Shown piece after piece: positions 49,389 through 58,511 of a stretch of DNA of 64,000 nt. Source of the stretch: Streptomyces spiralis (lineage in GTDB: Bacteria > Actinomycetota > Actinomycetes > Streptomycetales > Streptomycetaceae); contig NZ_BNBC01000002.1 of the NCBI RefSeq assembly GCF_014654675.1, positions 351,743 through 415,742 on the forward strand. The letters run 5' to 3'. The notes beneath the pieces are model-generated. The model saw nothing but the letters and a program-made list of their open reading frames with translations. It had not been told where the DNA came from and searched no databases. The position numbers and the translations under genes were made by a program. Numbering within the stretch: position 1 is the first letter of the stretch; each line of letters starts with the position of its first letter.

Positions 49389-49841
49389 ATGTGCGAGAAG
49401 CACAGGACCACCCCCACCCCCGCCGCCGCACCGCCGTCCGCCGTGGACCGGACCGGACGGCAGCCGAGGCCGTGCAAGCCGGCCGATGTCCGACGCGCGG
49501 TGGAACACGCGATCAGCGAGTGCTGCCGGGCCGGCCGGCCCTGCGACGCGCACGCCGTCTCCGACGCCCAGCTCGTCGCCTCCGAACTCACGACCAACGC
49601 CATCCTGCACGGCGGCGGCGTGACCGACTTCCATGTGGACGTGGTCGGACCGGACGTACGCGTCTGCGTCAGCGACCGCAGCGACCGGTTGCCGGTGGTC
49701 CAGCCCCCCGTGGACGGGCAGGGCCGGCGCCGGGTGGGCGGCCGCGGCTGGCCGATCGTGTGCCGGCTGGCGCGCGACGTACAGGTGTGCGACCTGCCCT
49801 CCGGCGGCAAGTGCATCAGCGTGGTGGTGCCGCTGATCTGA
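49389..49841 (+). CDS. Anti-sigma-type ATP-binding protein (HATPase_c)
   Basis: 150 residues of the RsbW/SpoIIAB-like GHKL fold. N box: AQLVASELTTNAILHGGG (ExxxN); the lid/G1 region is RRRVGGRGWPIVCRLARDVQV and the last strands KCISVVVPLI. Cysteines are frequent (CEKH, RPCK, SECCRAGRPCDAH), notably a CC pair and CxxxxxxC near the start, which could make it redox-sensitive. GGGAGCGAGGAG precedes the ATG at 49389. It lies upstream of a SigB/F-type sigma gene on the same strand, but 301 bp apart. Confidence 0.85.
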   Translation: MCEKHRTTPTPAAAPPSAVDRTGRQPRPCKPADVRRAVEHAISECCRAGRPCDAHAVSDAQLVASELTTNAILHGGGVTDFHVDVVGPDVRVCVSDRSDRLPVVQPPVDGQGRRRVGGRGWPIVCRLARDVQVCDLPSGGKCISVVVPLI

Positions 49842-50142
49842 TCCGGCCGGACACGACTCCTGCGGCCCCGTCCGAACCAGTAGCTGCACACCGGCAACTC
49901 CTCCGAACCCGTCCGACCAATTGATCCGATCCGGTCCGACACGGCGCCGCAGCACGTGGCCCGCCGCGAAGCGGCACCGAATGCGGCGTTTGTTCCTCCC
50001 ACTCCAGGGCAGACGAAACCTCGTGCTTCGGACCGGAGGCGCGCCAGCGGGAGCGGTACGGCTGGCCGGAGGCCTCCAGGTCACCCCGACAACGTCCCCC
50101 CTTCCGCGGTCATTACCTGAAATCGTTCAGGAGCGATTCCGC
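49842..50142 (+). other. Gene-free region before the sigma factor gene
   Basis: 301 bp without a supportable gene. It contains several copies of GTCCGA/TCCGAAC (for example 49869-49950, with CCGTCCGAACC twice) and one small stem GCCGC-GAA-GCGGC (49963-49975). GTTT (from about 49987) with GGGCA 15 bases later is a weak SigB-like pair. CAGGAG before the ATG at 50143 is the ribosome site. Confidence 0.4.
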
Positions 50143-51012
50143 ATGCTCATTGATACGTCGACAAACCGTCACGGCGCCCCCGAAGACAATGCCGCTCCCG
50201 CCCGGCGGCCGCACGACGACGCACCCGACACCGCAGCCCTCTTCCGTCGCCTCGCCGCACTGGAGGACGGTCCCGAACGCGACTCGGTCCGCGACACACT
50301 CGTGACCGCGTGGCTGCCCATGGCCCACCGCATCGCGGGCCGCTTCCGCGACCGAGGAGAGTCGATCGAGGACCTGCGGCAGGTGGCGGCGCTGGGGCTG
50401 GTCAAGGCCATCGACCGGTTCGACCCGGAGCGCGGGGCCTTCGAGAGCTACGCCGTGCCCACCATCACCGGCGAGGTCAAGCGGCACTTCCGGGACCGGA
50501 TGTGGGCCCTGAGGGTGCCCCGCCGCGTTCAGGAACTGCGCAACAAGGTGCGGGTGGCCCGCCGTGAACTCACCCAGAACCCCGGCAGCCCCGAACCCTC
50601 GGTCGCCGCAGTCGCCGCCCACACCGGACTGACGGAGGAGGAGGTCAGCACCGGGATGGAAGCGCTGGAGAGCTTCAGCACGCTCTCCCTGGACGCCGAG
50701 CTGTCCACCGGCGCCGACGGCTACAGCCTCGCCGACACACTCGGCTCCGCGGACACCTCGTACGACGTCGTCGTCGACCGGGAGTCGGCGAAGGCAGGGC
50801 TGCGCCGGCTCCCCGAACGCGAACGCGCCATCCTCTACATGCGCTTCTTCGAGGACATGACGCAGAGCCGTATCGCCGACCGGCTGGGCATCTCCCAGAT
50901 GCACGTCTCCCGGCTCATCAGCCGCAGCTGCGCGCGGGTGCGCGACGAGGTGCTGGCGGAACGGGCGAACCGGCGCGGCGGCGGCAGCGGGTCACCGCCG
51001 GCGTCCGCCTGA
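50143..51012 (+). CDS. RNA polymerase sigma factor, SigB/SigF/SigG family
   Basis: 289 residues, group 3 sigma. Region 2 is HRIAGRFRDRGESIEDLRQVAALGLVKAIDRFDPERGAFESYAVPTITGEVKRHFRDRMW, region 3 RRVQELRNKVRVARRELTQNPGSPEPSVAAVAAHTGLTEEEV, region 4 LPERERAILYMRFFEDMTQSRIADRLGISQMHVSRLISRSCARVR. It is clearly distinct in sequence from the sigma factor at 17.4-18.2 kb (paralogue). By position it may correspond to the S. coelicolor sigM neighbourhood, recalled from memory. Start 50143 (MLIDTSTNRHGAPED) is a conserved kind of start, but the long open frame upstream gives no sigma similarity. Confidence 0.93.
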   Translation: MLIDTSTNRHGAPEDNAAPARRPHDDAPDTAALFRRLAALEDGPERDSVRDTLVTAWLPMAHRIAGRFRDRGESIEDLRQVAALGLVKAIDRFDPERGAFESYAVPTITGEVKRHFRDRMWALRVPRRVQELRNKVRVARRELTQNPGSPEPSVAAVAAHTGLTEEEVSTGMEALESFSTLSLDAELSTGADGYSLADTLGSADTSYDVVVDRESAKAGLRRLPERERAILYMRFFEDMTQSRIADRLGISQMHVSRLISRSCARVRDEVLAERANRRGGGSGSPPASA

Positions 51013-51036
51013 GCGTCCGGTTCGCAGGTCCTCGGT

Positions 51037-51477
51037 TCAGAAGTCCGTGGACAGGCCGCTCGCTTCGGCGATGCCGCGCAGCTCCTCGGTGTCCCGGTGC
51101 CGGTCGCGTATGTAGTCGGCGATCTCGGTCAGACGGGCCGGGTCCGAGGCGGTCGCCGCGTCGGTGACCACCCGGACCGGGCCGGTCTCCTCGATGTCCA
51201 GGACGACCAGCTCGTTGTCCAGCCGGCCGGTGACCGCGGTGGCGATGACCAGGGCGGCCTCGTCCCGGATCTCCTGCGGCAGGCCCTGGGTCTGGGGGCC
51301 CTCCAGCGGGAAGTCCGCGGTGGGCACTCCCTGCTCGCCCTGTTCGTGGATGGCCCGCAGGACCGGGGCGACGACGGCGAGCAGGCGTTCGTAGTCCTCT
51401 TCGGGCAACCGGATCCGCAGCAGGTCGAGGTACGCCTGCACGGCCCGGTCATCGGGCGGAAGCTCGTCTTCGTTCAT
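51037..51477 (-). CDS. Hypothetical acidic protein
   Basis: 146 residues, not assigned to a named family. The acidic N-terminus (MNEDELPPDDRAVQAYLDLLRIRLPEEDYERLLAVVAPVLRAIHEQGEQG) is helical; the C-terminal part contains RDEAALVIATAVTGRLDNELVVLDIEETGPVRVV and ARLTEIADYIRDRHRDTEELRGIAEASGLSTDF. No signal peptide. It converges with the sigma factor gene, 24 bp away, and lies immediately downstream of the FUSC gene on the same strand (49-bp gap), so it may be its last gene. Confidence 0.7.
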   Translation of the reverse strand: MNEDELPPDDRAVQAYLDLLRIRLPEEDYERLLAVVAPVLRAIHEQGEQGVPTADFPLEGPQTQGLPQEIRDEAALVIATAVTGRLDNELVVLDIEETGPVRVVTDAATASDPARLTEIADYIRDRHRDTEELRGIAEASGLSTDF

Positions 51478-51526
51478 CTGCTCCGTGTTCCCCGCCCTGC
51501 GCCGGTCAGACGTGACCCGGAAACGT

Positions 51527-53785
51527 TCAGCGCCGCGGGCTCGGCACCGGGACGCGCAGGGGGCGGGCCAGGCCGACCACGGACTCGTCCAGGCGCTGCA
51601 GATGGCGCAGCACCCGGTCGGTGACGCGGCCGTAGCGAGGGGTGCCGGGGGTCCCGTCCGCCCCCAGCAGGGAGGCGATGCTCGGGCCGGTCTCGATCGC
51701 GGCGGTGGCGCGCTCGTCGGCCACATGGTCGATGAGCACGGCGATGTTGCCGGTGATGCGAGCGCACACCTGACGCAGCCGCGGATCCGCGGCGATCGAG
51801 GGGTGAGTTGGCAGCAGCTCGGCGGTCGCCGCCAGCGAGCGGGCGTGGTACGCGCAGGTCTCCAGGAGCGCGAGCAGGTACTGGGCCGTGTTGCGCCGCG
51901 CCCGCAGCGGGGTGATCGGGTGCGTCAGCGGCTGCACCGCCGACCGCAGGTCGCCCAGTGCCTGGTCCAGGTCGCGCGCCTGGTCCAGCAGATCCGCCGC
52001 CGGTCCGCCGCTGAGCTGGTCGACCGCGGCCCCGGTGACGTCCGCGAGCCGCTCCAGCACGGTGACGAGCAGCTCGTTCGTACGGCGGTCGGTGCGCACC
52101 GGCAGCACCACCGCCGCCGCGATGATCCCGCAGGCCGCGCCCAGCGCGGTCTCCTCGATGCGCAGCACCAGCACCGCCAGGCTGTAGGTGTGCAGCAGCG
52201 TGTACAGCAGACCCAGTGCCGCGGTGACGAAGAACGACATCAGCGTGTACGACAGCGGCGCCGTGTAGAACATCGCGAACACGAAGAGCAGCACCAGTGC
52301 CAGCGCCGTCCAGGTGTGCGGTCCGACCAGCCCGGCCAGGACGATACCGGCCACGACCCCGAGCACGGTGCCCAGCAGCCGGCGGTAGCCCTTGACCAGG
52401 ACCTCGCCCGTGGAGGAGGTGTTGAGAAACACGATCCAGCAGGTCAGCACCGCCCAGTACCAGCGCTGGGCGGACAGGAACTCGCCGCCGACGATGGCCA
52501 GCGCCGAGCCCAGCGCGACCTGCACGGCCGCCCGAGTGGTGGGCCGCCGCAGCCCGGTCAGGGGCTCCTCCTGCTCCCGCTCGCCCTCCACGGAGCCGGC
52601 GATGGAGGCGTTCTCGGCCTCCAGTTCCTCGCGCGAGCGGACGGTGGCGGGTGCGTCGTCGGACTCGTCGTCCGGCGCCACGGCCAGCGCGATCCTCAGT
52701 CCCAGCACCGCCCGGGCGGCCTCGCCGATGCCGCGGAAGACGTCCTGCACGGCGGGCGGGGCGGGTGGCAGGTTCTCCTCCTCGCGGTAGCCGATGAGCC
52801 GGTTGCGCACATGGACCATCGCGGTGCCGCCGCCCTCCCCGACGGGCCGCAATGCGAGCATCCCCAGCGCCCTCAGGTCGCGGCGCAACGTGCCGGTCGC
52901 CTCGTCCCGCACCGGCAGCCGGCCGCCCGACGGGACGGGAGCGCCCGGCAGGTGGAGGGTGAGCGTGTCGGTCCGCTCGCTGCTGCGGGCGCTCAGCAGA
53001 AGCAGCCCCAGCCGCTCGGCGGCGATCTCGGCGTCCGCGATCCGCCGCTGCAGCAGCCGGGCCACAGACGCGTCGGAGGTGCCCTCCTCCAGCCGGCCCT
53101 GGATCATCATGGCCGTCTCGTGCAGCCGGGCGGTGCCCTCGCGCACGGACTCCAGGGCCTTGCCCGCCTCGTCGGGACCGGCGTCCAGCAGCTCCAGCTG
53201 CGCCGACACCAACTGGGCCAGGCGCACCCGGAACGCCTCGCGCAGCCGTTGCAGAATGCCCGCCGGAGTCTCGTAGACGATCACGAAGCGCACCAGGGCG
53301 CTGGCGGCGAACGCGATCGCGACGACGCCGTACAGACTGGGCAGCGTGGCCGCGGTGGCGCCGACGAACAGGGACATGAAGTAGATCTGGAAGCCGATCA
53401 GGCCGAGCGCGTTGCCCCGGTCACCGAACCGCCGGCTGTAGACGGCGCAGAAGATCAGGACGACGAAGAAGGCGTCCCCGGCCACCACGTGCTGGTTGAG
53501 CAGCGCCGCCAGCGACACGGACGCCAGCGCCACCGGCAGGCCCAGGGCGAGGGTGACCGCCTGCCGGGCGCGCTGCTTCTCCCGGATGGCGAAGGTGGCC
53601 GCCATGGACGCGATCGCCCCCGCCACCAGATGCGCGACCGGTGCGCGCAGCGCCGTGAGCACGGCCAGTGTCAGCGCGATCGAACCCGCCGTCCGCGAAC
53701 CCGCGGCCAGCCTCAGCAGCCCCGGGTCGGATGCCGTGACGCGATCCCGCAGCCGTGCCCAGACCGACGCCTTCGCCGCACTCAC
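51527..53785 (-). CDS. FUSC-family (aromatic acid exporter-like) membrane protein
   Basis: 752 residues. Two sets of about six membrane helices are separated by a long hydrophilic part: the N-terminal set from SIALTLAVLTALRAPVAHLVAGAIASMAATFAI, and the C-terminal set from AAVQVALGSALAIVGGEFLSAQRWYWAVLTCWIVFLNTSSTGEVLVKGYRRLLGTVLGVVAGIVLAGLVG, which contains the FUSC_2 motif (YWA-x-x-T-xWIVF ... RxxGTxxGxxxG). Related proteins export aromatic acids or affect fusaric acid resistance; the substrate here is unknown. The start is a GTG at 53785 with GGGAGAG upstream. A coiled/charged region around 250-400 is rich in Glu and Arg. Confidence 0.88.
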   Translation of the reverse strand: MSAAKASVWARLRDRVTASDPGLLRLAAGSRTAGSIALTLAVLTALRAPVAHLVAGAIASMAATFAIREKQRARQAVTLALGLPVALASVSLAALLNQHVVAGDAFFVVLIFCAVYSRRFGDRGNALGLIGFQIYFMSLFVGATAATLPSLYGVVAIAFAASALVRFVIVYETPAGILQRLREAFRVRLAQLVSAQLELLDAGPDEAGKALESVREGTARLHETAMMIQGRLEEGTSDASVARLLQRRIADAEIAAERLGLLLLSARSSERTDTLTLHLPGAPVPSGGRLPVRDEATGTLRRDLRALGMLALRPVGEGGGTAMVHVRNRLIGYREEENLPPAPPAVQDVFRGIGEAARAVLGLRIALAVAPDDESDDAPATVRSREELEAENASIAGSVEGEREQEEPLTGLRRPTTRAAVQVALGSALAIVGGEFLSAQRWYWAVLTCWIVFLNTSSTGEVLVKGYRRLLGTVLGVVAGIVLAGLVGPHTWTALALVLLFVFAMFYTAPLSYTLMSFFVTAALGLLYTLLHTYSLAVLVLRIEETALGAACGIIAAAVVLPVRTDRRTNELLVTVLERLADVTGAAVDQLSGGPAADLLDQARDLDQALGDLRSAVQPLTHPITPLRARRNTAQYLLALLETCAYHARSLAATAELLPTHPSIAADPRLRQVCARITGNIAVLIDHVADERATAAIETGPSIASLLGADGTPGTPRYGRVTDRVLRHLQRLDESVVGLARPLRVPVPSPRR

Positions 53786-53842
53786 GCCGCCGTACTCTCC
53801 CGTTGCCGGTACTGATCAGGTTGGCCCCTCGCCACAGCATCG

Positions 53843-53874
53843 CACGCCCGGCCGCCGGGCCCGGCTCGGGCGTG
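53843..53874 (-). terminator. Terminator hairpin after the NADH dehydrogenase gene
   Basis: CACGCCCG (53843-53850) pairs with CGGGCGTG (53867-53874), and the enclosed GGCC/GGCT region adds inner pairs. It lies 28 bp beyond the stop of the oxidoreductase gene. Confidence 0.6.
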
Positions 53875-53901
53875 GGTGCGGGGCGCCGGGCCCGTGCCGG
53901 G

Positions 53902-55275
53902 TCAGCCGGTCCTGGGGCGGGTACGTTCGACGTGCTCGCGTACCTGCTCGTTGGACATGTACGCGTCCGTGTACTCGAAGTCCTTGAGCTTGGCGGGCTT
54001 GCGGGCCTGGAAGCCGGTGCGTACGAAGTCGTCGCCGGCGACCGCGTTGAGCATCCAGTTCGTGGCGACGCGGGCCTTGGCGACATTGGTGCGCAGCGCC
54101 CCCAGGTGGTAGCCGCGGGCCACCACCTGGGCGGGCACCCCGTGCAGCTCGACACCCAGCGGCTTGGCGACCGCGTCCGCTCCGCCCAGGTCCACCACCA
54201 GGCCCAGGTCCTTGTGCTCGTACGGCCGCATCGGCAGGCCCCGCAGGGTCGCGATCAGGTTCTCCGCGACGCGCTTGCCCTGCCGCATGGCGTGCTGCGC
54301 GGTGGGCGGGCACACCGCGCCGTCGCCCTTGGCCAGGTCCGGCACGGCCGCGGAGTCGCCGAGCGCGAACACCCCGTCGTGGCCGGGCAGACACATCTCG
54401 GCGGTCACCGCGAGCCGTCCCTTGACCGTCTCCGCGCCGAGGGTGGCGATGAGCGGGCTCGCCGCCACCCCCGCCGTCCAGATCAGGGTGTGGGTGGGCA
54501 CCACCCGGCCGTCGGTGAAGGTGACCTCCTCCGGGCCGGCCTTGGCGATGGACACACCCAGAGAGATCTCGATGCCCCGCCGGCGCAGGTCCTCCTGGGC
54601 GCTGCGGCCCAGCTTCTCGCCCAGTTCCGGCATCAGCCTGGGCGCGATGTCGATCAGATGCCACTTGATCAGCGCCGGATCCAGCCGCGGGTAGCGCTTG
54701 ACGGCGGCGTGCGTCAGACGCTGCAGGCAGGCGGCGGTCTCGGTGCCGGCGTACCCGCCGCCGACGACCACGAACTGCAGCCGCGCGGCGCGTTCGGCCG
54801 GGTCGTCGCTGGCGTCGGCCAGGTCCAGCTGGGTGATGACGTGGTCGCGGATGTAGGCGGCCTCGGCGAGCGTCTTCATCCCGAAGGCGTTGTCCGTCAG
54901 ACCGGGGATGTCGAACGTGCGGGTGATGCTTCCGGGGGCCAGCACGATGTAGTCGTACGGCTCGTCGACGATGCGGTCGGTGATGGTGCGGATGACGCAC
55001 ACCTTCGCCTTCAGGTCCACGCCGATGGCCCCGCCCGGGATGATCCGGGTGCGGTACTTCTCGCTGCGGCGCAGCGAGATGGCGATCGACTGGGGCGTCA
55101 GCACGCCGGAGGCGACCTGGGGGAGCAGCGGCAGGTAGAGCTGGTAGGCGAACGGCGTCACCAGGGTGACGTCGGCCTCGCGAGGGGCGAGCCTGCGCTC
55201 CAGGCGGCGCACGCACCCCACGCCGGCGAAGCCTGCGCCCACCACCAGGATCCTGGGTCGTGTCACGGTGTTCAT
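53902..55275 (-). CDS. Type II NADH dehydrogenase-like flavoprotein
   Basis: 457 residues, two-dinucleotide flavoprotein. FAD motif PRILVVGAGFAGVGCVRRLERRL, NAD(P) motif QFVVVGGGYAGTETAACLQRL, and C-terminal FAD motif GHDGVFALGDSAAVPDL with CPPTAQHAMRQGKRVAENLIATLRG. SGVLTPQSIAISLRRS and HTLIWTAGV are NDH-2-type signatures. NDH-2 oxidises NADH and reduces menaquinone without pumping protons. No membrane-anchoring amphipathic C-terminus is obvious (ends REHVERTRPRTG), so quinone use is an inference. The ATG at 55275 follows GGAAGGG. Confidence 0.9.
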   Translation of the reverse strand: MNTVTRPRILVVGAGFAGVGCVRRLERRLAPREADVTLVTPFAYQLYLPLLPQVASGVLTPQSIAISLRRSEKYRTRIIPGGAIGVDLKAKVCVIRTITDRIVDEPYDYIVLAPGSITRTFDIPGLTDNAFGMKTLAEAAYIRDHVITQLDLADASDDPAERAARLQFVVVGGGYAGTETAACLQRLTHAAVKRYPRLDPALIKWHLIDIAPRLMPELGEKLGRSAQEDLRRRGIEISLGVSIAKAGPEEVTFTDGRVVPTHTLIWTAGVAASPLIATLGAETVKGRLAVTAEMCLPGHDGVFALGDSAAVPDLAKGDGAVCPPTAQHAMRQGKRVAENLIATLRGLPMRPYEHKDLGLVVDLGGADAVAKPLGVELHGVPAQVVARGYHLGALRTNVAKARVATNWMLNAVAGDDFVRTGFQARKPAKLKDFEYTDAYMSNEQVREHVERTRPRTG

Positions 55276-55355
55276 CCCTTCCTGTCGAGCACCACCATGC
55301 CCGTCGAAGGCCGCAACCGCACCAGAAGCGGCCGTACCCGGATGTATTACCCGAC

Positions 55356-55775
55356 TTACCCAGCCTCGTCCCCTGCTTCCTCTTCCCCGTCGGCCAGGGG
55401 GAGCGGTTCCCGTTCCCGGTCGACCAGGGCGAGCGCCTCGTCGACGGTCTCCGAGACCGGCACCGTGATGCTGACCCCGGTCAGGTCGAGAACGCGCCGC
55501 ACGGCCGGCGCCGGGGCGATGATGTGCACACTGCCCGGGCGGTCGCGCACCTCCTGGTACACCCGCAGAATGATGTTCATGCCCGATGAGTCCATGAACG
55601 GGACGCCGTCCAGGTCGAGCAGGAAGTGCCGCCGGCCGTGGTGGAGCTGGTTGGCCAGATGGGCCTGCAGCTCGGTCGCGGTGTCGACGTCCAGATGGCC
55701 CTCGGCCTTGAGCAGGGCGACGTCCTCCCGGGGCACGGTGACCTCGACGGACAGCGGGTTCTGGGCAATGGGCAC
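55356..55775 (-). CDS. STAS-domain anti-anti-sigma factor (RsbV/SpoIIAA-like)
   Basis: 139 residues. STAS fold with the phospho-switch motif LLDLDGVPFMDSSGMNIILRVYQEV; the phosphorylatable Ser is in DSSG. The N-terminal strand is VEVTVPREDVALLKAEGHLDVDTATELQAHLANQL. A charged tail (REREPLPLADGEEEAGDEAG) is unusual. It probably acts in partner switching, being phosphorylated by an anti-sigma kinase such as the ATPase encoded 122 bp upstream. The GTG at 55775 is chosen because GGAGG lies five bases upstream. Confidence 0.88.
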   Translation of the reverse strand: MPIAQNPLSVEVTVPREDVALLKAEGHLDVDTATELQAHLANQLHHGRRHFLLDLDGVPFMDSSGMNIILRVYQEVRDRPGSVHIIAPAPAVRRVLDLTGVSITVPVSETVDEALALVDREREPLPLADGEEEAGDEAG

Positions 55776-55897
55776 GAGTACCTCCAACGAGTGCTGATCG
55801 CACCCGCGTGTACCCCCGGACCGAACGGTCATGCGCGGGCGCACACGCCCGACATCGCGGGGGAGTTGGAGCCGGAGAGCCCGGGAACCGCCGGTGC

Positions 55898-56332
55898 TCA
55901 CCACGGCAGGAACACGTGCACGTCCTTCCCGCTGTCGTTGACCACGACGCTGACCTGGTCGCTCAGCGTGTGGATCAGATGCCAGCCGATGCCTCCGCCG
56001 CCGCTGCTGGGACGGAAGGGGCGGGGGGCGGGCGGGGTGGTGCTGGTGTCGCTCAGTGTCACATGTACGCCGTCGAAGGTCCGGCGCATGCGCAGCACGA
56101 ACGGTCCGGGCGCGTACTGCACGGCGTTCGCGGCCAGTTCGGTGACCACCAGCAGTATGTCGTCCCAGTGTTCGGGGGCCGTCGGCAGCGAGGTGCGCGC
56201 GAGATCGTCGAGGAACTCCTCCGCGGCGAGGCGCGCACCGGTCACATGGTGCAGCTCACCGGTGAAGTGAGCGGTGCGGCTCGGAATCCCCTCGGTAGCC
56301 AGTGTGTCGTCCCCAGGCGGCTCGGTTGCCAT
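55898..56332 (-). CDS. Anti-sigma-type ATP-binding protein (HATPase_c)
   Basis: 144 residues. GHKL fold with an N box LLVVTELAANAVQYAPGP and a Gly-rich lid SSGGGGIGWHLIHTLSDQVSVVV. The G1 box is VTLSDTSTTPP. It resembles RsbW-type kinases that bind sigma factors and phosphorylate STAS proteins. The gene lies immediately upstream of the STAS gene on the same strand, so the pair may form one switch. N-terminal GIPSRTAHFTGELHHVTGARLAAEEFLDDLA is typical of Streptomyces members. Confidence 0.88.
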   Translation of the reverse strand: MATEPPGDDTLATEGIPSRTAHFTGELHHVTGARLAAEEFLDDLARTSLPTAPEHWDDILLVVTELAANAVQYAPGPFVLRMRRTFDGVHVTLSDTSTTPPAPRPFRPSSGGGGIGWHLIHTLSDQVSVVVNDSGKDVHVFLPW

Positions 56333-56452
56333 CTCGCCTTCCCCGCCCCGCGCGCGCGGAGCTTCGTCGTTCTTTCTTCCCTCCCGTCCGTCCCCCTGTC
56401 TAGTTCCCGTGGGTGTGGAGGCTACGCGTCGGCCTGTCGTGGGGCTCGTGTC

Positions 56453-58360
56453 TCAGCGGAAGACGTTGTCGGAGTCCTCCCAGTCGGCCGTCGGATCCTC
56501 GGCCGGGGGACGGCGCCGGCCGGGGGAGCGGGCCTGGTACATGGCGTCGATCTCGAAGGCGTAGCGCTCCACGATGGCGTCCCTGCGCAGCTTCATCGAC
56601 GGTGTGAGCAGCCCGCCGGCCACGTCGAAGGGCTCCGGCAGCACCCGGAAGACTCGGATGGACTCCGAACGCGACACGGCGCTGTTGGCGGCCGCCACCG
56701 CCCGGCCGACCTCCTCGCGCAGCGCGTTCTCCTCGCGTGCCTCGCGGCCCGGCGCGTCGCCCTGCAGCGCGAGCGCCGCCCGCCAGTGCGCCAGGAACTC
56801 CGGGTCCAGGGTGATCAGCGCCCCCACGCACGGCCGGTTGTCGCCCACGACGACCGCCTGGTGGACCAGCGGATGCATTCTCAGGCGCTGCTCCAGCGGG
56901 GCCGGGGCCACGCTCTTGCCGCCGCTGGTGATGATGACGTCCTTCTTGCGCCCGGTGATCGTCAGATAGCCCTCGGAGTCCAGGTGCCCGATGTCGCCGG
57001 TGGCCAGCCAGCCGCCGCGCAGCACGGCGCGGGTGGCGGCCTCGTCGCCCACGTACCCCTGGAACACCGACGGCCCCCGCACCAGGATCTCCCCGTCGTC
57101 GGCCACCTGGATCTCGGTGCCCGGCAGGGCCTGGCCGACGGTGCCCGACTTCTCCCGGCCCAGCGGCTGCATGGTGACGCCGCCCGCGGTCTCCGTGAGC
57201 CCGTACCCGTCGTGCACATAGACGCCGATGCCCTCGTAGAAAAGGGAGAGGTCCCGGCTGAGCGGAGAGCCTCCGGAGGTCGCGCGCCGGACCCTGCCGC
57301 CGAGCGCGGCCCGCAGCCGCCGGTACACCGTCCGCTCGTACAGGGCGTGTTGCAGCCGCAGGTCGAAACCGGGGCCCGGGCCCCGGCCGAGCCGCTGCCG
57401 CTCCAGCGCCGCCGCGAAGTCGCGCGCCGTCCGGGCCGCCCGTTCGAACAGCGCGCCCCGGCCCGTCTGCTGCGCGGTGCGCAGAAAGTTCTTGTACAGC
57501 TTCTCGAAGACGGACGGCACGGCGTAGAAGTACGTCGGCCGGAAGGAGCGCAGCGCCGAAGCCAGCGCCGCCTCGCCCAGGTCAGGCTCGTGGCCCAGCA
57601 GGATCCCGCCGCGGACGCAGAGGCCCTGGACCATCAGGCCGTACACATGGGAGAACGGCAGGAACGCGAGGACGGAGGCCTGCTCGCCCGCAGGTGCGGC
57701 GGTGTGCCCCCAGCCCGCCAGCAGCGTGTCGCAGGGGCTCGCCAGCGCCCGGTGGCTCAGCGCGCAGCCCAGGGGGCGGCCGGAGGAGCCGGAAGTGTAG
57801 GCGATCGCGGCGGTGGCGTCCGGCAGCACGATCCGGCGCAGCGAGTCGACCGTGGTCGGGGGCACCGGCACGCCCCGCGCCACCAGCTGCTCCAGCGCCC
57901 CGGCGTCCAGCTGCCACACATGCCGCAGCAGGGGCAGCGATGCGCACACGGAGCCGACCGTCATCACACCCTGCTCGTCCTCGACGGCCACGGCCACGCA
58001 TCCGGCGTCCCGCAGGATCCACTCGACCTGGTCCCGGGAGGAGGTCGGATAGATGGGGACGACCTCCGCCCCGACCGCCCACAGCGCGTAGGAGAGGACC
58101 GTCCACTCGTACCGGGTGCGCGCCATGACCGCCACCCGGTGGCCCGGCGCGATCCCGGACGCGACCAGTCCGCGGGCCAGGTCGGACACCTGGTCCCGCA
58201 GCTCCACGGCGGTCACCTCCTGCCATTCGGTGGAGCCGGCGGAGGCCCGGCGCGCGAGCACCGGAAGGAGGGGACGCAGCTCGGCGGTCTCGAAGACGCT
58301 GTCGGCGAGCCCGCCGGTCAGCGAGGAGACGGCGGACGGAGCGAGGGCGAAGTCGCGCAT
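56453..58360 (-). CDS. Long-chain fatty-acid-CoA ligase / AMP-dependent synthetase
   Basis: 635-residue adenylate-forming enzyme that activates fatty acids to acyl-AMP and acyl-CoA. Motifs: A3 IAYTSGSSGRPLGCALSHR, A5 YVHDGYGLTETAGGVTM, A7 WLATGDIGHLDSEGYLTITGRKKDVIITSGGKSVAPAPLEQRL. FLPFSHVYGLMVQGLCVRGG fits the FadD15-like long-chain ligases of actinobacteria. The final Lys region (LTPSMKLRRDAIVERYAFEIDAMYQ) is intact. The ATG at 58360 is preceded by GGAGCAGCGC. It lies downstream of the ATPase/STAS genes' promoters on the same strand but is separated from them by a 120-bp gap. Confidence 0.92.
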   Translation of the reverse strand: MRDFALAPSAVSSLTGGLADSVFETAELRPLLPVLARRASAGSTEWQEVTAVELRDQVSDLARGLVASGIAPGHRVAVMARTRYEWTVLSYALWAVGAEVVPIYPTSSRDQVEWILRDAGCVAVAVEDEQGVMTVGSVCASLPLLRHVWQLDAGALEQLVARGVPVPPTTVDSLRRIVLPDATAAIAYTSGSSGRPLGCALSHRALASPCDTLLAGWGHTAAPAGEQASVLAFLPFSHVYGLMVQGLCVRGGILLGHEPDLGEAALASALRSFRPTYFYAVPSVFEKLYKNFLRTAQQTGRGALFERAARTARDFAAALERQRLGRGPGPGFDLRLQHALYERTVYRRLRAALGGRVRRATSGGSPLSRDLSLFYEGIGVYVHDGYGLTETAGGVTMQPLGREKSGTVGQALPGTEIQVADDGEILVRGPSVFQGYVGDEAATRAVLRGGWLATGDIGHLDSEGYLTITGRKKDVIITSGGKSVAPAPLEQRLRMHPLVHQAVVVGDNRPCVGALITLDPEFLAHWRAALALQGDAPGREAREENALREEVGRAVAAANSAVSRSESIRVFRVLPEPFDVAGGLLTPSMKLRRDAIVERYAFEIDAMYQARSPGRRRPPAEDPTADWEDSDNVFR

Positions 58361-58511
58361 GCGCTGCTCCTGGTGTGTACGGAGAGTGACTCCGCAGGTG
58401 AGTGCCGTTGTCGGCGCGCGTCGAATCTAGCCGAGGTCAGCGCGGCCGGGGACCCGGAACGGCGATGTGGCTGTTTTGTGATCCGGGCCTGTTCGGGGAA
58501 ACCCGTCGGGC

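Noticed and set aside
50143..50143. Long 5' extension of the sigma gene from 49921
   Set aside because: The frame is open upstream, but the extra 74 codons show no sigma similarity and the ATG at 50143 has a CAGGAG site, so the extension is treated as non-coding.
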